A stretch of 41,530 bases of DNA from Anaerolineales bacterium (GTDB lineage: Bacteria; Chloroflexota; Anaerolineae; Anaerolineales; Villigracilaceae), in NCBI GenBank assembly GCA_020847435.1, contig JADLBX010000020.1, forward strand, positions 1 to 41,530. The letters run 5' to 3'. Below are positions 1-6,856 of this stretch, in pieces; the stretch's first letter is position 1, and each line of letters begins with the position of its first letter. The notes beneath the pieces were generated by a model. It had not been told where the DNA came from and did no database searches. It saw nothing but the letters and a program-made list of their open reading frames with translations. A program made the position numbers and the translations under genes.

Positions 1-142
1 CCGCGCGCTCGTCCTGCTCAACGGCGATTGGATTTCGGCGCTCCGCAAGCGCGGTCTGCTGACCCGCGATGCGCGCATCAAGGAACGCAAGAAGCCGGGT
101 CTCAAGAAAGCCCGCAAGGCGCCGACCTATACTAAGCGCTAA
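1..142 (+). CDS. rpsI: 30S ribosomal protein S9, C-terminal part
   Basis: The open frame enters from the left edge (first full codon at 2) and stops with TAA at 140-142, giving the last 46 residues. The translation has the S9 C-terminal signature: a short helix, then GLLTRDAR, a Lys/Arg-rich stretch [14 protein letters not shown], and the terminal YTKR, equivalent to the universally conserved C-terminal SKR/TKR that reaches the ribosomal P-site tRNA. S9 is a small-subunit head protein. The gene is cut only by the window edge. The next gene on the same strand is mazG, separated by a hairpin terminator. Confidence 0.95.
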   Translation, partial: RALVLLNGDWISALRKRGLLTRDARIKERKKPGLKKARKAPTYTKR

Positions 143-147
143 ATCTT

Positions 148-175
148 CAAGTTTCAGGTTCCAAGTTTCAAGTTA
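148..175. repeat. Heptamer tandem repeat (4 units)
   Basis: Four consecutive 7-base units of the form CARGTTY lie just after the rpsI stop: CAAGTTT, CAGGTTC, CAAGTTT, CAAGTTA. The same 7-base period recurs with other cores inside copA, so this looks like one of a family of short tandem repeats. No function is visible. Confidence 0.6.
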
Positions 176-184
176 AAATCATAG

Positions 185-226
185 ACGTAATGCGTGATGG
201 CTAACGCCAGTTTCGCATTACGTTTT
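185..226 (+). terminator. Hairpin terminator after rpsI
   Basis: Arms ACGTAATGCG (185-194) and CGCATTACGT (214-223) are perfectly complementary, with an inner TGGC/GCCA pairing in the loop. The 3' side continues into a T run (TTTT, then AT). This fits a Rho-independent terminator ending the ribosomal-protein transcript. Confidence 0.7.
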
Positions 227-229
227 ATG

Positions 230-242
230 TTTAATTCACGAA
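230..242 (+). promoter_or_regulatory. Putative -10 box directly before mazG
   Basis: TTTAAT (230-235) ends 7 bases before the ATG at 243, and no Shine-Dalgarno sequence is visible. The spacing would give a leaderless or near-leaderless mRNA. This is an inference from spacing only. Three other genes here show the same arrangement. Confidence 0.4.
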
Positions 243-1331
243 ATGGATAATCGTATGGATTTTTCCCTCATCGCCCAAATCTTTGACGCGCTCCGCATCT
301 CTCCGCCCTTGCGGCTGACTCTGCTAGACGCGTCGACTCTCGCCTCCGCGCACGTGCCGCCGTTCCCGCCGGATACTGCCGCGTTGATCGTGGGAGTCGA
401 CTCGGCGGAGTCGGCGGCGCATTTGAAAGAAGTTTTGCTCACCGTGTATCCGAGGGAACATGTGGTGTTCGCGGTTGATAAAGGAAAGAGGAATGAAGAA
501 AGAGAATTGGGAGAATTGGAGAATTCGGTGGGGAGTTGGTTCATCCCTCCGCTGGGAGAGGGGACGTCGTTCGAGTCGTTTGCCGAGATCGTGGCGCATT
601 TGCGCGCGCCGAACGGCTGTCCGTGGGACCGCGAGCAGACGCACGCGTCGCTGAGGAAGCATTTGCTGGAGGAATCGTACGAAGCCATCTCCGCCATTGA
701 CTCGAATAATTTTGCCGACATGCGCGAGGAATTCGGCGATTTGCTGTTGCAGGTCGTCTTGCAGGCGCAGATCGCCAACGAGGCGGGGCAGTTCAACGTC
801 AGCGATGTGATTCGGGGAATCCACTCGAAGATCGTGCGGAGGCATCCGCATGTGTTCGGCGACTTGAAACTCGACGGCGTGGATGCGGTGTTGGAGAATT
901 GGGAGAAATTGAAAGAACAGGAACGCGGCGGCAAGAAAGAGGAAAAGGGAATCCTCGATGGAGTTCCAACGATTCTGCCAGCCTTATCGCAGGCGCAGGA
1001 GTATCAGGACCGCGCGGTACGCGTCGGCTTCGATTGGAACGACATTGAAGGCGTGTTGGATAAGATAAAAGAAGAGATCGAAGAGATCAAGAGCGCCGAA
1101 ACGGACTTCGAACTCGCCTCCGAGATCGGCGACCTGTTCTTTGTGCTGGTCAATCTGGCGCGCTGGAAGAATGTGGACGCCGAGTCCGCGCTGAGGGGGA
1201 CGAATATGAAGTTCAAGAAACGCTTTGGCTACGTAGAGCAGGGGGCAAAACAGCAGGGACGGAATTTATCTGAGTTGAGTTTGGACGAGATGGAGGCGCT
1301 GTGGCAGGAGGCGAAGAGGAGGGAGGGGTGA
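243..1331 (+). CDS. mazG: MazG family nucleoside triphosphate pyrophosphohydrolase with partial methylase-like N-terminus
   Basis: This 362-residue protein has two MazG all-alpha NTP pyrophosphatase domains. The first (about 112-215) contains GCPWDREQTH, the metal-binding LLEESYE and EEFGDLL. The second (about 250-335) has EEIEEI and SEIGDLF. MazG proteins hydrolyse (d)NTPs to monophosphates and pyrophosphate, cleansing nucleotide pools and lowering alarmone levels. The first ~105 residues resemble only the C-terminal part of the tetrapyrrole/SAM methylase domain that precedes MazG in YabN-type proteins (VDS...HLKEVLLTVYP, then a PPLGEGTSFE linker). The SAM-binding half is absent, and only 100 bases separate the ATG from rpsI. 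ATG 243 has no ribosome-binding site; an in-frame ATG lies at 255. The 3' end is duplicated twice downstream. Confidence 0.9.
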   Translation: MDNRMDFSLIAQIFDALRISPPLRLTLLDASTLASAHVPPFPPDTAALIVGVDSAESAAHLKEVLLTVYPREHVVFAVDKGKRNEERELGELENSVGSWFIPPLGEGTSFESFAEIVAHLRAPNGCPWDREQTHASLRKHLLEESYEAISAIDSNNFADMREEFGDLLLQVVLQAQIANEAGQFNVSDVIRGIHSKIVRRHPHVFGDLKLDGVDAVLENWEKLKEQERGGKKEEKGILDGVPTILPALSQAQEYQDRAVRVGFDWNDIEGVLDKIKEEIEEIKSAETDFELASEIGDLFFVLVNLARWKNVDAESALRGTNMKFKKRFGYVEQGAKQQGRNLSELSLDEMEALWQEAKRREG

Positions 1332-1332
1332 C

Positions 1333-1354
1333 GGCAAGCAATATCTTGCCTTTT
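1333..1354 (+). terminator. mazG terminator
   Basis: GGCAAG (1333-1338), a six-base loop, then CTTGCC (1345-1350) followed by TTTTAT form a short Rho-independent terminator right after the mazG stop. A further CCATCG/CGATGG pair (1365-1370/1385-1390) could end the convergent toxin transcript. Confidence 0.6.
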
Positions 1355-1394
1355 ATCTCTTTATTCCATCGTTCATCGGCGGAGCGATGGTGGA

Positions 1395-1880
1395 TTAAAA
1401 CTCCCCCGCTAATTTTAGGATGCGCTGATGAATTTCTGCGGACACCCACATACCTGAATCGCCCAACTTCGTAATGTGCGGTTCGACTGACTCGATCAAG
1501 CCGTTTGACTTCGCCTCCAACAAAACCCTCAAAGTTCCCCAAACTTGCAAGCCCGCCGCTTGTGCGGTTCGGCGTGCAAGCATATCGTCAAGCAAAACGA
1601 CTCGCTCGGAATTTTCCAGCGCTAGAGCCATTGCCGCAATTTCACCAGCGCCTAAATCCAATGCAAGCCATTCAGATGGCGTAGATTTTGGGTTTACGAT
1701 CCTCAACCAGGAATAATCGTCGGGATCGGGAACTTCATAGCCATTCTGCCGTCCCGTATGCAATTCATTTTTCACCGCCTCAGGCGTCCATATTTCGTTA
1801 AATAGATTGGGAAGCCATTCAATTCCGCCAATCCGAAATAAATATAGAAGCGGCGAAGTATTGCTGACAACTTTAGACAT
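1395..1880 (-). CDS. DUF3368 PIN-like toxin of a type II toxin-antitoxin pair
   Basis: This 161-residue protein has the DUF3368/PIN-like pattern: SNTSPLLYL near the N-terminus (first acidic/Asn position), LGAGEIAAMALA in the middle, then LLDDMLARR and a GTL segment. PIN-type toxins are Mg-dependent RNases, and DUF3368 members are normally paired with a small antitoxin. Its ATG at 1880 overlaps the end of the UPF0175 gene by 8 bases, so translation is probably coupled. It is convergent with mazG. The first conserved position is Asn rather than Asp, which is common in DUF3368. RNase activity is inferred from the family. Confidence 0.85.
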   Translation of the reverse strand: MSKVVSNTSPLLYLFRIGGIEWLPNLFNEIWTPEAVKNELHTGRQNGYEVPDPDDYSWLRIVNPKSTPSEWLALDLGAGEIAAMALALENSERVVLLDDMLARRTAQAAGLQVWGTLRVLLEAKSNGLIESVEPHITKLGDSGMWVSAEIHQRILKLAGEF

Positions 1881-2124
1881 CAGCGTTTTCCAGATCGTCC
1901 AATTCAGCGGCGAAAGGGAAAACCTTATAACGGCTCAAGTTGAGTAAAAATTCAACCCGCGACATCCCTGCAAGTTCGGAGGCTCGCCCGGATGAAAGCC
2001 TGCCCATTTCAAACAACTTGACAGCCGCTAACATGCGAATTTCCCGCCCAAACGATTCGGCGTCCGTCTTTTCGGCAAGAAGCACCTTTTCTGGAATTTC
2101 AATAGTAACTTGTTGGAGAGTCAT
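1873..2124 (-). CDS. UPF0175 family antitoxin
   Basis: This 83-residue protein has a UPF0175 pattern: an N-terminal strand VTIEIPEKVL, then a helical region with LAAVKLFEMGRLSSGRASELAGMSRVEFL, resembling a helix-turn-helix, and a short acidic tail ending ELDDLENADV. UPF0175 proteins are DNA-binding antitoxins usually encoded upstream of DUF3368 toxins, as here. ATG 2124 is preceded on its strand by GGAG. The last codons overlap the toxin start. It presumably represses its own promoter in the AT-rich stretch 2125-2180. Confidence 0.85.
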   Translation of the reverse strand: MTLQQVTIEIPEKVLLAEKTDAESFGREIRMLAAVKLFEMGRLSSGRASELAGMSRVEFLLNLSRYKVFPFAAELDDLENADV

Positions 2125-2181
2125 TTTTACTCCTTCATTCCGCCGCTAATTTTACTCGTTTTATTGCATCTTCTGTTGTAG

Positions 2182-2274
2182 CAGGGCGCAAAACAGCAGG
2201 GACGGAATTTATCCGAGTTGAGTTTGGATGAGATGGAGTCGCTGTGGCAGGAGGCGAAGAGGATGGAGGGGTGA
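2182..2274 (+). pseudogene. Second copy of the mazG 3' end (fragment)
   Basis: These 93 bases match the last 93 of mazG (1239-1331) at 88 positions, in frame through to a TGA. Three of the five differences are silent (GGG/GGC, TCT/TCC, GAC/GAT) and two change residues (Ala to Ser, Arg to Met). No upstream mazG sequence accompanies it, so it is an untranslated remnant. Weaker similarity to the mazG 3' flank continues to about 2339, ending in TCATCGGCGG in both. Together with the first copy it brackets the toxin-antitoxin pair. Confidence 0.85.
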
Positions 2275-2361
2275 CGGGGTCTGTTGGCTGGCGAAGCCTT
2301 GCCTCTTTTCCCTTTGACATTTGCTACTCATCGGCGGGCTGTTCATCTTAAAAACAATCAT

Positions 2362-2832
2362 TCACGGTAAAGATGTGCCTTGTTGGATAATGTAAGGAGA
2401 TCCCGAATTCTCAAGCCTGATGCAGACGCGTCCCATGAATCCATCTACATCTGAGCCGGAAACCGGAAGAGTTCCCTCTGGTAGCTGAGTTGCGATATCT
2501 TGGAAACCCGCGTGCAATTCAACACTGGCAATGCCTCCCGTTGAATCAAGGAAGACTGTTGCGTAACTCATTCGTACTCGGCATGCATCTGAATATTCGA
2601 GTCTGCAAGCCGCCCATACATATACCTCTCGATTATTCTGTCCTAGGATTAGCCATTCGCAGATTGAATCTGGCGATTCGGCAATCTCGAGTCCTAATGC
2701 GCGTTCGTAAATTCTCCATCTTTTTTGAGTTGTGTCTGACCGCACAATCTCAGCTTCGTTTCGCTGCAATAGGTAGAATCCAGAAATGGCGATGATGAGG
2801 GCGATGACCGTTACCTTGGTTCTAATGGACAT
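2362..2832 (-). CDS. Hypothetical membrane-anchored protein
   Basis: This 156-residue protein has a short basic start (MSIRTKV), one hydrophobic segment (about 8-24), and a soluble remainder that should face outside. Four Cys (in SICEW, AACRL, DACRV and RVCIR) may form disulfides in an extracytoplasmic domain. I do not recognise a family. It is alone between the second and third mazG-end fragments and transcribed against mazG, so it may have arrived as an accessory cassette. Its codon use looks less GC-rich than that of its neighbours. Confidence 0.55.
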   Translation of the reverse strand: MSIRTKVTVIALIIAISGFYLLQRNEAEIVRSDTTQKRWRIYERALGLEIAESPDSICEWLILGQNNREVYVWAACRLEYSDACRVRMSYATVFLDSTGGIASVELHAGFQDIATQLPEGTLPVSGSDVDGFMGRVCIRLENSGSPYIIQQGTSLP

Positions 2833-2915
2833 TTGTGCCTCTTAACAGAACAGCTCAACGTCAAGTGTTGTTGGCAAGTGCGGGAATTAGCAGTTAAAAT
2901 TAAAAGGTAGTAAAT

Positions 2916-2943
2916 GCAGGAGGCGAAGAGGAGGGAGGGGTAG
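2916..2943 (+). repeat. Third, shortest copy of the mazG 3' end
   Basis: Positions 2916-2941 are 26 bases identical to 1304-1329, the final codons of mazG, and end in TAG (2941-2943) instead of TGA. This copy carries the Arg-Arg-Glu-Gly variant of copy 1, not the Arg-Met variant of copy 2. The rest of 2833-3007 has no gene. Confidence 0.75.
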
Positions 2944-2965
2944 AGGTGGGCGAGACTGTCCAGCC

Positions 2966-3002
2966 AAAAAAAGCGCGGCGAGATGAACGACCGTCTCGGC
3001 TC
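2966..3002 (-). terminator. Likely terminator of the SnoaL-like gene
   Basis: On the minus strand, a GC-rich hairpin region with CGAGA/TCTCG arms is followed by seven T (plus-strand A run 2966-2972), just past the stop codon at 3008. This fits a Rho-independent terminator. Confidence 0.5.
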
Positions 3003-3007
3003 CACTT

Positions 3008-3415
3008 TTAAGGAGCGTTGATTTGTTTTAGGAGTCCAGCCAAATCAAAGTGACTCCAGTGCTCTACGATCTTTCCGTTCTCAAGACGTTCAACATTGAT
3101 GCCTGACAATGTCAGGGTCTTGCCGGTGGCAGCTATCCCTGCAAAGGCGCCTTGATGAACGCCCTGGAAGGTCCATGTGAATGCGACAAGATCGTTTTCT
3201 GCGAGAAACGCTCCGAACAGAGCTTTTTGGACGAACGCGCTGCGGAGAGCCATTGTTCGTTTTGCAAATCCCTCCGGACCGGGAGCCGGCGCGGGGATGG
3301 GACTGTGGTCAATATAATCTGGAGCGATCATTTTGTTGATGAGGGTAGTGTCCCCTTGGTTGAAAGCCTCATTGAACATGCGGTGAACGAGATTCTTGTT
3401 ATCTTCCGTTGACAT
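3008..3415 (-). CDS. SnoaL-like / ester cyclase family protein
   Basis: This 135-residue NTF2-like protein has the SnoaL pattern: NKNLVHRMFNEAFNQGD, then PDYIDHSP, GPEGFAKR, and a C-terminal strand region ending KIVEHWSHFDLAGLLKQ. SnoaL-like folds are small alpha+beta cones acting as polyketide cyclases, isomerases or binding proteins. The Asp-His pair (YIDH) and the EHW motif are the usual pocket residues. The actual substrate cannot be told. ATG 3415 is preceded by AAGGAG at good spacing. It is a stand-alone gene with its own probable terminator. Confidence 0.75.
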   Translation of the reverse strand: MSTEDNKNLVHRMFNEAFNQGDTTLINKMIAPDYIDHSPIPAPAPGPEGFAKRTMALRSAFVQKALFGAFLAENDLVAFTWTFQGVHQGAFAGIAATGKTLTLSGINVERLENGKIVEHWSHFDLAGLLKQINAP

Positions 3416-3493
3416 TACGATCTCCTTGAGTGAATTTTTTTCAATTGCAAAACTCTGCTATGTGTTGGCGCGCTTTGTCGGGCATTTTGGATC

Positions 3494-4132
3494 TTAAGGT
3501 ACATTGCCATTTAAGATAAGTGCAACGCACAACAATATAGTGCAAGTTGATACGATTGCCAGTATGCCAAGCGTCGCGATCTGCCAATTTTCCATGCCCA
3601 AGAATTTCCTTTTTCTTATTACGGGTTTAGGGTTGAGAGGCAAACTAGTTACTGACTTGGGCGGCAAGTTTACTTTATTAGCAAATTGTGACGCAGGTTT
3701 CACCTCAAGTTCTTGGGGCTTCTCAAGATTCCTTTTGTCGGCTTGCTCAAACAATTGAATTAAAGACGCTTCGGTTGCTATTGGCGCGGGTTGAATATTT
3801 CCAAGAGTCAAAACTTCGTTCACGCATTTTTGCACGTCTTTATAGATTTCGGTTCCCGTAAATCGAATGACTCTGTAGCCAGCCCGTTGTAAATATCTTT
3901 CTCGCTCCGCGTCTTTTGTAATCTTCCTTTTTGTGTTGTGATACTGAAAACCATATAGTTCAACGATAATTTTTTTACTTGGAATAAGAAAATCCACGCG
4001 GTATTTTCTATCAATCCAAACTTCTTTTTCTAGCTCAGGAATCAAGGGTTTGGCTGTTTCCCAAAAAGAAATTTCAATAGGCGAGGGCGGCGGTTGCTCA
4101 TAAGGTTTTTTATATGGCTTCTTGAAGGGCAT
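3494..4132 (-). CDS. DUF559 endonuclease-like protein with C-terminal membrane anchor
   Basis: This 212-residue protein has a DUF559 (VSR/restriction-endonuclease-like) domain at about 25-110: YRVDFLIP (Asp47), IIVELYGFQYH (Glu58, His65), a charged helix DAERERYLQRAGY, and the typical VIRFTGTEI. This matches the D...E core of the fold. A linker (110-180) leads to one strong transmembrane segment (about 184-207). DUF559 proteins are usually about 120 residues and soluble, so a membrane tail is unusual. The tail would place the nuclease-like domain on the cytoplasmic side if the C-terminus is outside. The N-terminus is Pro/Lys-rich. Nuclease activity is not shown. Confidence 0.65.
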   Translation of the reverse strand: MPFKKPYKKPYEQPPPSPIEISFWETAKPLIPELEKEVWIDRKYRVDFLIPSKKIIVELYGFQYHNTKRKITKDAERERYLQRAGYRVIRFTGTEIYKDVQKCVNEVLTLGNIQPAPIATEASLIQLFEQADKRNLEKPQELEVKPASQFANKVNLPPKSVTSLPLNPKPVIRKRKFLGMENWQIATLGILAIVSTCTILLCVALILNGNVP

Positions 4133-4315
4133 GTTTTCAATATCTCTGCGTTGGTTAAGAAAAGAGTAAAACTAATTCAAGGAACAATCTAACTGCGTCG
4201 AATACGGACTTATCCTACATGACCGCTCGTAACCAAATCATACATCCAGAGATTGCGGGCGCAGGAAATAATCTCATCAGGGAGCGCATAACATCGAGGA
4301 TAAAAGTTGATTAAT

Positions 4316-4383
4316 GTCGTTCTGAGCGAAGCGAAGAATCTATACGATTGTCTCAGAGACCCTTCGCTGGCGCTCAGGGTGAC
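4316..4383. repeat. Imperfect inverted repeat in a 286-base gap
   Basis: The left arm 4316-4338 (GTC..TCTGAGCGAAGCGAAG) and right arm 4361-4383 are imperfectly complementary over about 23 bases, with a 22-base spacer. It resembles the TCTGAGCGAAGCGAAGAATCT-type intergenic palindromes common in bacterial genomes. It lies 3' of the FAD oxidoreductase gene and could act as its terminator. The rest of the gap 4133-4418 shows no gene. Confidence 0.55.
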
Positions 4384-4418
4384 ATGCTCTCTATGAGTTA
4401 GGCTTTAGGCGCTCCCTC

Positions 4419-6383
4419 TCATTTCTTCTTCCGCGCACTCGTCTTTTTCTTTGCCATAGTCTTCCGAGCAGACTTCTTCGTCTTCCGCTTGGCAACTTTC
4501 TTCTTTCTCGTCGGCTTCAATTTCTTCGATGAAACTTTCTTTGCCGGTTTGCGAATTGGCTTTTTGGCGGATTTCTTGACGGCTTTTGCTTTCTTCGTCT
4601 TTTTGCCAGCCGCTTTCTTCTTCCCTGGAGATTTCTTTTTTGCAGGCGCGGAGACCAGAACGGCTGACTTTGTCGAGGCGGGGGAGGAGGTCCACTTTTT
4701 GATGAGGGAGGGGAGTTTAACGAGCAGGGACTTTACCGCTTCCGCCGCGTTGGCGGCTTCTCCGCTTTGTTTCGGGAACATCACATTGTGATAGATGGAA
4801 TACATTTCATAGGCAAACAGACTTTCAAGAATTGACTCGTCGGTCAGTGGGTAATTCACGCCGAAGGCATAATTTGCGATTGCCAGCGCCGACATGAGCG
4901 CGCCGTCCTCTGAGTCAACTGTGGTGTTGTTGCCCGCAAAGTAGACGTTGGTATTCATCTGCCCGGGGTATGAGATATTCCCAAGTCCTTGCGCCATGTA
5001 CAACTTTGTTTTTGGACCGTCCATCGCGGAAGGAGTCCAGCGTCCGTGAGTCCAGGGTTCGCTGAATAGCACTTTGCTCGGGTCGGGCACTTTCTGTCCT
5101 TTGGAGGGATCGGGGATGTATCCATACATCGTGAGATACAGACCTTCGGCATCGGGGTCGTTCAATACATTTTTCTGGATGTACGTGGTGAACGTGTCAA
5201 TCAGGTTGTAGTTGCCGTTGTCGCTGCCGGGCGCGTAATAGCCGTTGAATTGAAGCGTCTCTTGTTGCTGCATCAGGTCGGGCGAGAGCATCGTCGAATC
5301 GGTGTGGATGTAGCATTTGCCCCACAGCAGATCCCACGTCACGTGCGGACCCGAGGGCTGCATATCCGTATTTCGATAATCGCCGATGGGGTAATTGAAC
5401 TTCGGGTTGTAATACACGTTGTTCCAAAAATATTGGTTCTGCGCGTTGTTCAACATCTTCGAGTTCGTCCACATGTCGGTGGTTAACACGACCTTGTCGA
5501 ACGTCCGCGAGAGAATCGGCTTACTTCCGTTTTGGCTCCACTGCACGGTGACTTGACCTGTGGATTGATCCGTCCACACCGCGCTGACTTTGGAGTTAAG
5601 GATTAACGTGGACGGAGTCAACGACTGGGCGACCGCCTGCATCGCTTCGACCCACGATTGGGCGCCGTTCGCAAATCTCTGCCAGCCCGTGCCGGGTTTT
5701 GAAAAACTTCCAAGCGGGGTGGGGAAGCCCCACGATTGCGGCAGAGGCAAGGTGGCGAAGAGCGGGAACAAGTCCATGAAGATCGTGTCGTTGAGCAACG
5801 CGCTTCCGTAGCCGTTGATAATGCTCATGTACGGCGAAAGGATGTAGTTGATGAAATCGGTTTTGTTGAGGAAGGGAATCGGCGGGTTCGGGAAGAAAAA
5901 TTCTTGCAGGGTCTTCATCTGCCAGTCCACGAACAGTTCGGCTTCGATGAAATCTTGAAACGCGGCGATGTCGAATTTCATGTCGTCGTTGTAAAGCGCA
6001 AAGTTGGATCCTTGCTGATAGGCGGGGAAATTCCCCCAGTTCATCGGCTGACCGTTCAGGCGCGGGAACGCGGCGGAAATTTTCAACGCGTTGTAATCGT
6101 TCATCGGCACACGCTGTTGGAACTCAGGTCTTTGCAACATGACGTGCACGCTCGGGTACATCATCGGCGAGATGAATTGCACGCCGATGTCGATCGGCAA
6201 CTTCTTATTCGGCTTGCCCGGCGCGGGGACGTAATACGTGAGCGAATGTCCGCCAACCGAAGGCTGGTCGTGGATGAGAGTCACGTTCCATTCCTGACGG
6301 GCGGCTTGGTCCTGCGAAAGCGCCCACAACAAGGCGACGCCGGTCGCGCCCCCGCCGACGATGCAGACATTTTTCTTTGCCAT
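4419..6383 (-). CDS. FAD/NAD(P)-binding amine-oxidase-type oxidoreductase with lysine-rich C-terminal tail
   Basis: This 654-residue protein begins with a Rossmann dinucleotide motif (VCIVGGGATGVALL) followed by the NAD_binding_8/amine oxidase pattern. It carries FAD-domain features such as IGVQFISP and, near residue 490, YFAGNNTTVDSEDGALMSALA, the C-terminal FAD-contact region. The substrate is unknown. The last ~76 residues are a low-complexity basic tail (40 Lys/Arg, with Ala, Ser, Thr, Pro), like histone H1 or AlgP tails and in frame with the enzyme. ATG 6383 was chosen because GAGGAGA lies just upstream; an in-frame extension to 6431 would run through the hairpin at 6414. It may be a cytosolic enzyme that binds DNA, RNA or another polyanion. 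Confidence 0.75.
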   Translation of the reverse strand: MAKKNVCIVGGGATGVALLWALSQDQAARQEWNVTLIHDQPSVGGHSLTYYVPAPGKPNKKLPIDIGVQFISPMMYPSVHVMLQRPEFQQRVPMNDYNALKISAAFPRLNGQPMNWGNFPAYQQGSNFALYNDDMKFDIAAFQDFIEAELFVDWQMKTLQEFFFPNPPIPFLNKTDFINYILSPYMSIINGYGSALLNDTIFMDLFPLFATLPLPQSWGFPTPLGSFSKPGTGWQRFANGAQSWVEAMQAVAQSLTPSTLILNSKVSAVWTDQSTGQVTVQWSQNGSKPILSRTFDKVVLTTDMWTNSKMLNNAQNQYFWNNVYYNPKFNYPIGDYRNTDMQPSGPHVTWDLLWGKCYIHTDSTMLSPDLMQQQETLQFNGYYAPGSDNGNYNLIDTFTTYIQKNVLNDPDAEGLYLTMYGYIPDPSKGQKVPDPSKVLFSEPWTHGRWTPSAMDGPKTKLYMAQGLGNISYPGQMNTNVYFAGNNTTVDSEDGALMSALAIANYAFGVNYPLTDESILESLFAYEMYSIYHNVMFPKQSGEAANAAEAVKSLLVKLPSLIKKWTSSPASTKSAVLVSAPAKKKSPGKKKAAGKKTKKAKAVKKSAKKPIRKPAKKVSSKKLKPTRKKKVAKRKTKKSARKTMAKKKTSARKKK

Positions 6384-6413
6384 GACGATTCTCCTCAATT
6401 GAATTTCTGGCTT

Positions 6414-6442
6414 CGTGGGGCGGGATGCCATCCCGCCCCACG
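6414..6442. terminator. Perfect 14-bp hairpin between genes
   Basis: Left arm CGTGGGGCGGGATG (6414-6427) and right arm CATCCCGCCCCACG (6429-6442) are exact complements around one base. It sits 4 bases past the stop of the small membrane protein gene and 30 bases before the FAD gene start. No clear T tract follows on the minus strand, so it may attenuate or process rather than fully terminate. It may also be a dispersed palindrome. Confidence 0.55.
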
Positions 6443-6446
6443 ATAT

Positions 6447-6845
6447 TTATTTACTTTGATTTCGATAATGGCTAAGCCAATAGATTCTCGTCACCGCCAA
6501 AACGACGACGACCACAAGGCTGAAAATGAATCCGAACGTCCACGGTGTGGCGGGATGCGCTTGCATGTAATTCACGGTTAGGAGGATTTGGAGGAAATCG
6601 CCGATGAGGAACGCGCCGAGAACCCATGCCAGCCGGTCGTCTCGTTTTTGCCAGAGGGCGGTGAACTCGAGATACACGAGTGGGACAAGTTGCACGCCGT
6701 ACCAGCGGATGATCTCCAACGGAATGCCGGTTACTTTGTGTGGCGTATACTCGGCGACAAATTCGGCGGGGTTGACCAAGTCTATGACGGCGGCGTAGGA
6801 ACTCAACAGGACTTCGATATAGAAGATGATGCGTGCGATTTTCAC
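6447..6845 (-). CDS. Small membrane protein, four transmembrane segments
   Basis: From GTG 6845 the protein has 132 residues and about four hydrophobic helices (residues 5-23, 50-68, 72-92, 100-122), with charged ends. I chose GTG because GAGGGA lies at the right distance before it. The longer frame back to 6977 would overlap the cyclase gene and adds a composition-biased Arg-rich piece. The start follows the cyclase stop (6857) by 11 bases, so the two are probably one transcript. I do not recognise a family with certainty. Confidence 0.6.
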   Translation of the reverse strand: MKIARIIFYIEVLLSSYAAVIDLVNPAEFVAEYTPHKVTGIPLEIIRWYGVQLVPLVYLEFTALWQKRDDRLAWVLGAFLIGDFLQILLTVNYMQAHPATPWTFGFIFSLVVVVVLAVTRIYWLSHYRNQSK

Positions 6846-6856
6846 AGCGGATTCCC

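Noticed and set aside
2135..2320. Minus-strand frame across the second mazG-end copy, ending in a KLAAE sequence like the KLAGEF end of the DUF3368 toxin
   Set aside because: It is the reverse of the mazG fragment and of the antitoxin promoter region. The end similarity is five residues in AT-rich DNA, and the gene order does not fit a second toxin remnant.
4405..4695. Charged 96-residue frame on the minus strand
   Set aside because: It is the Lys-rich tail of the FAD oxidoreductase read in another frame. The enzyme frame is continuous and has the ribosome-binding site.
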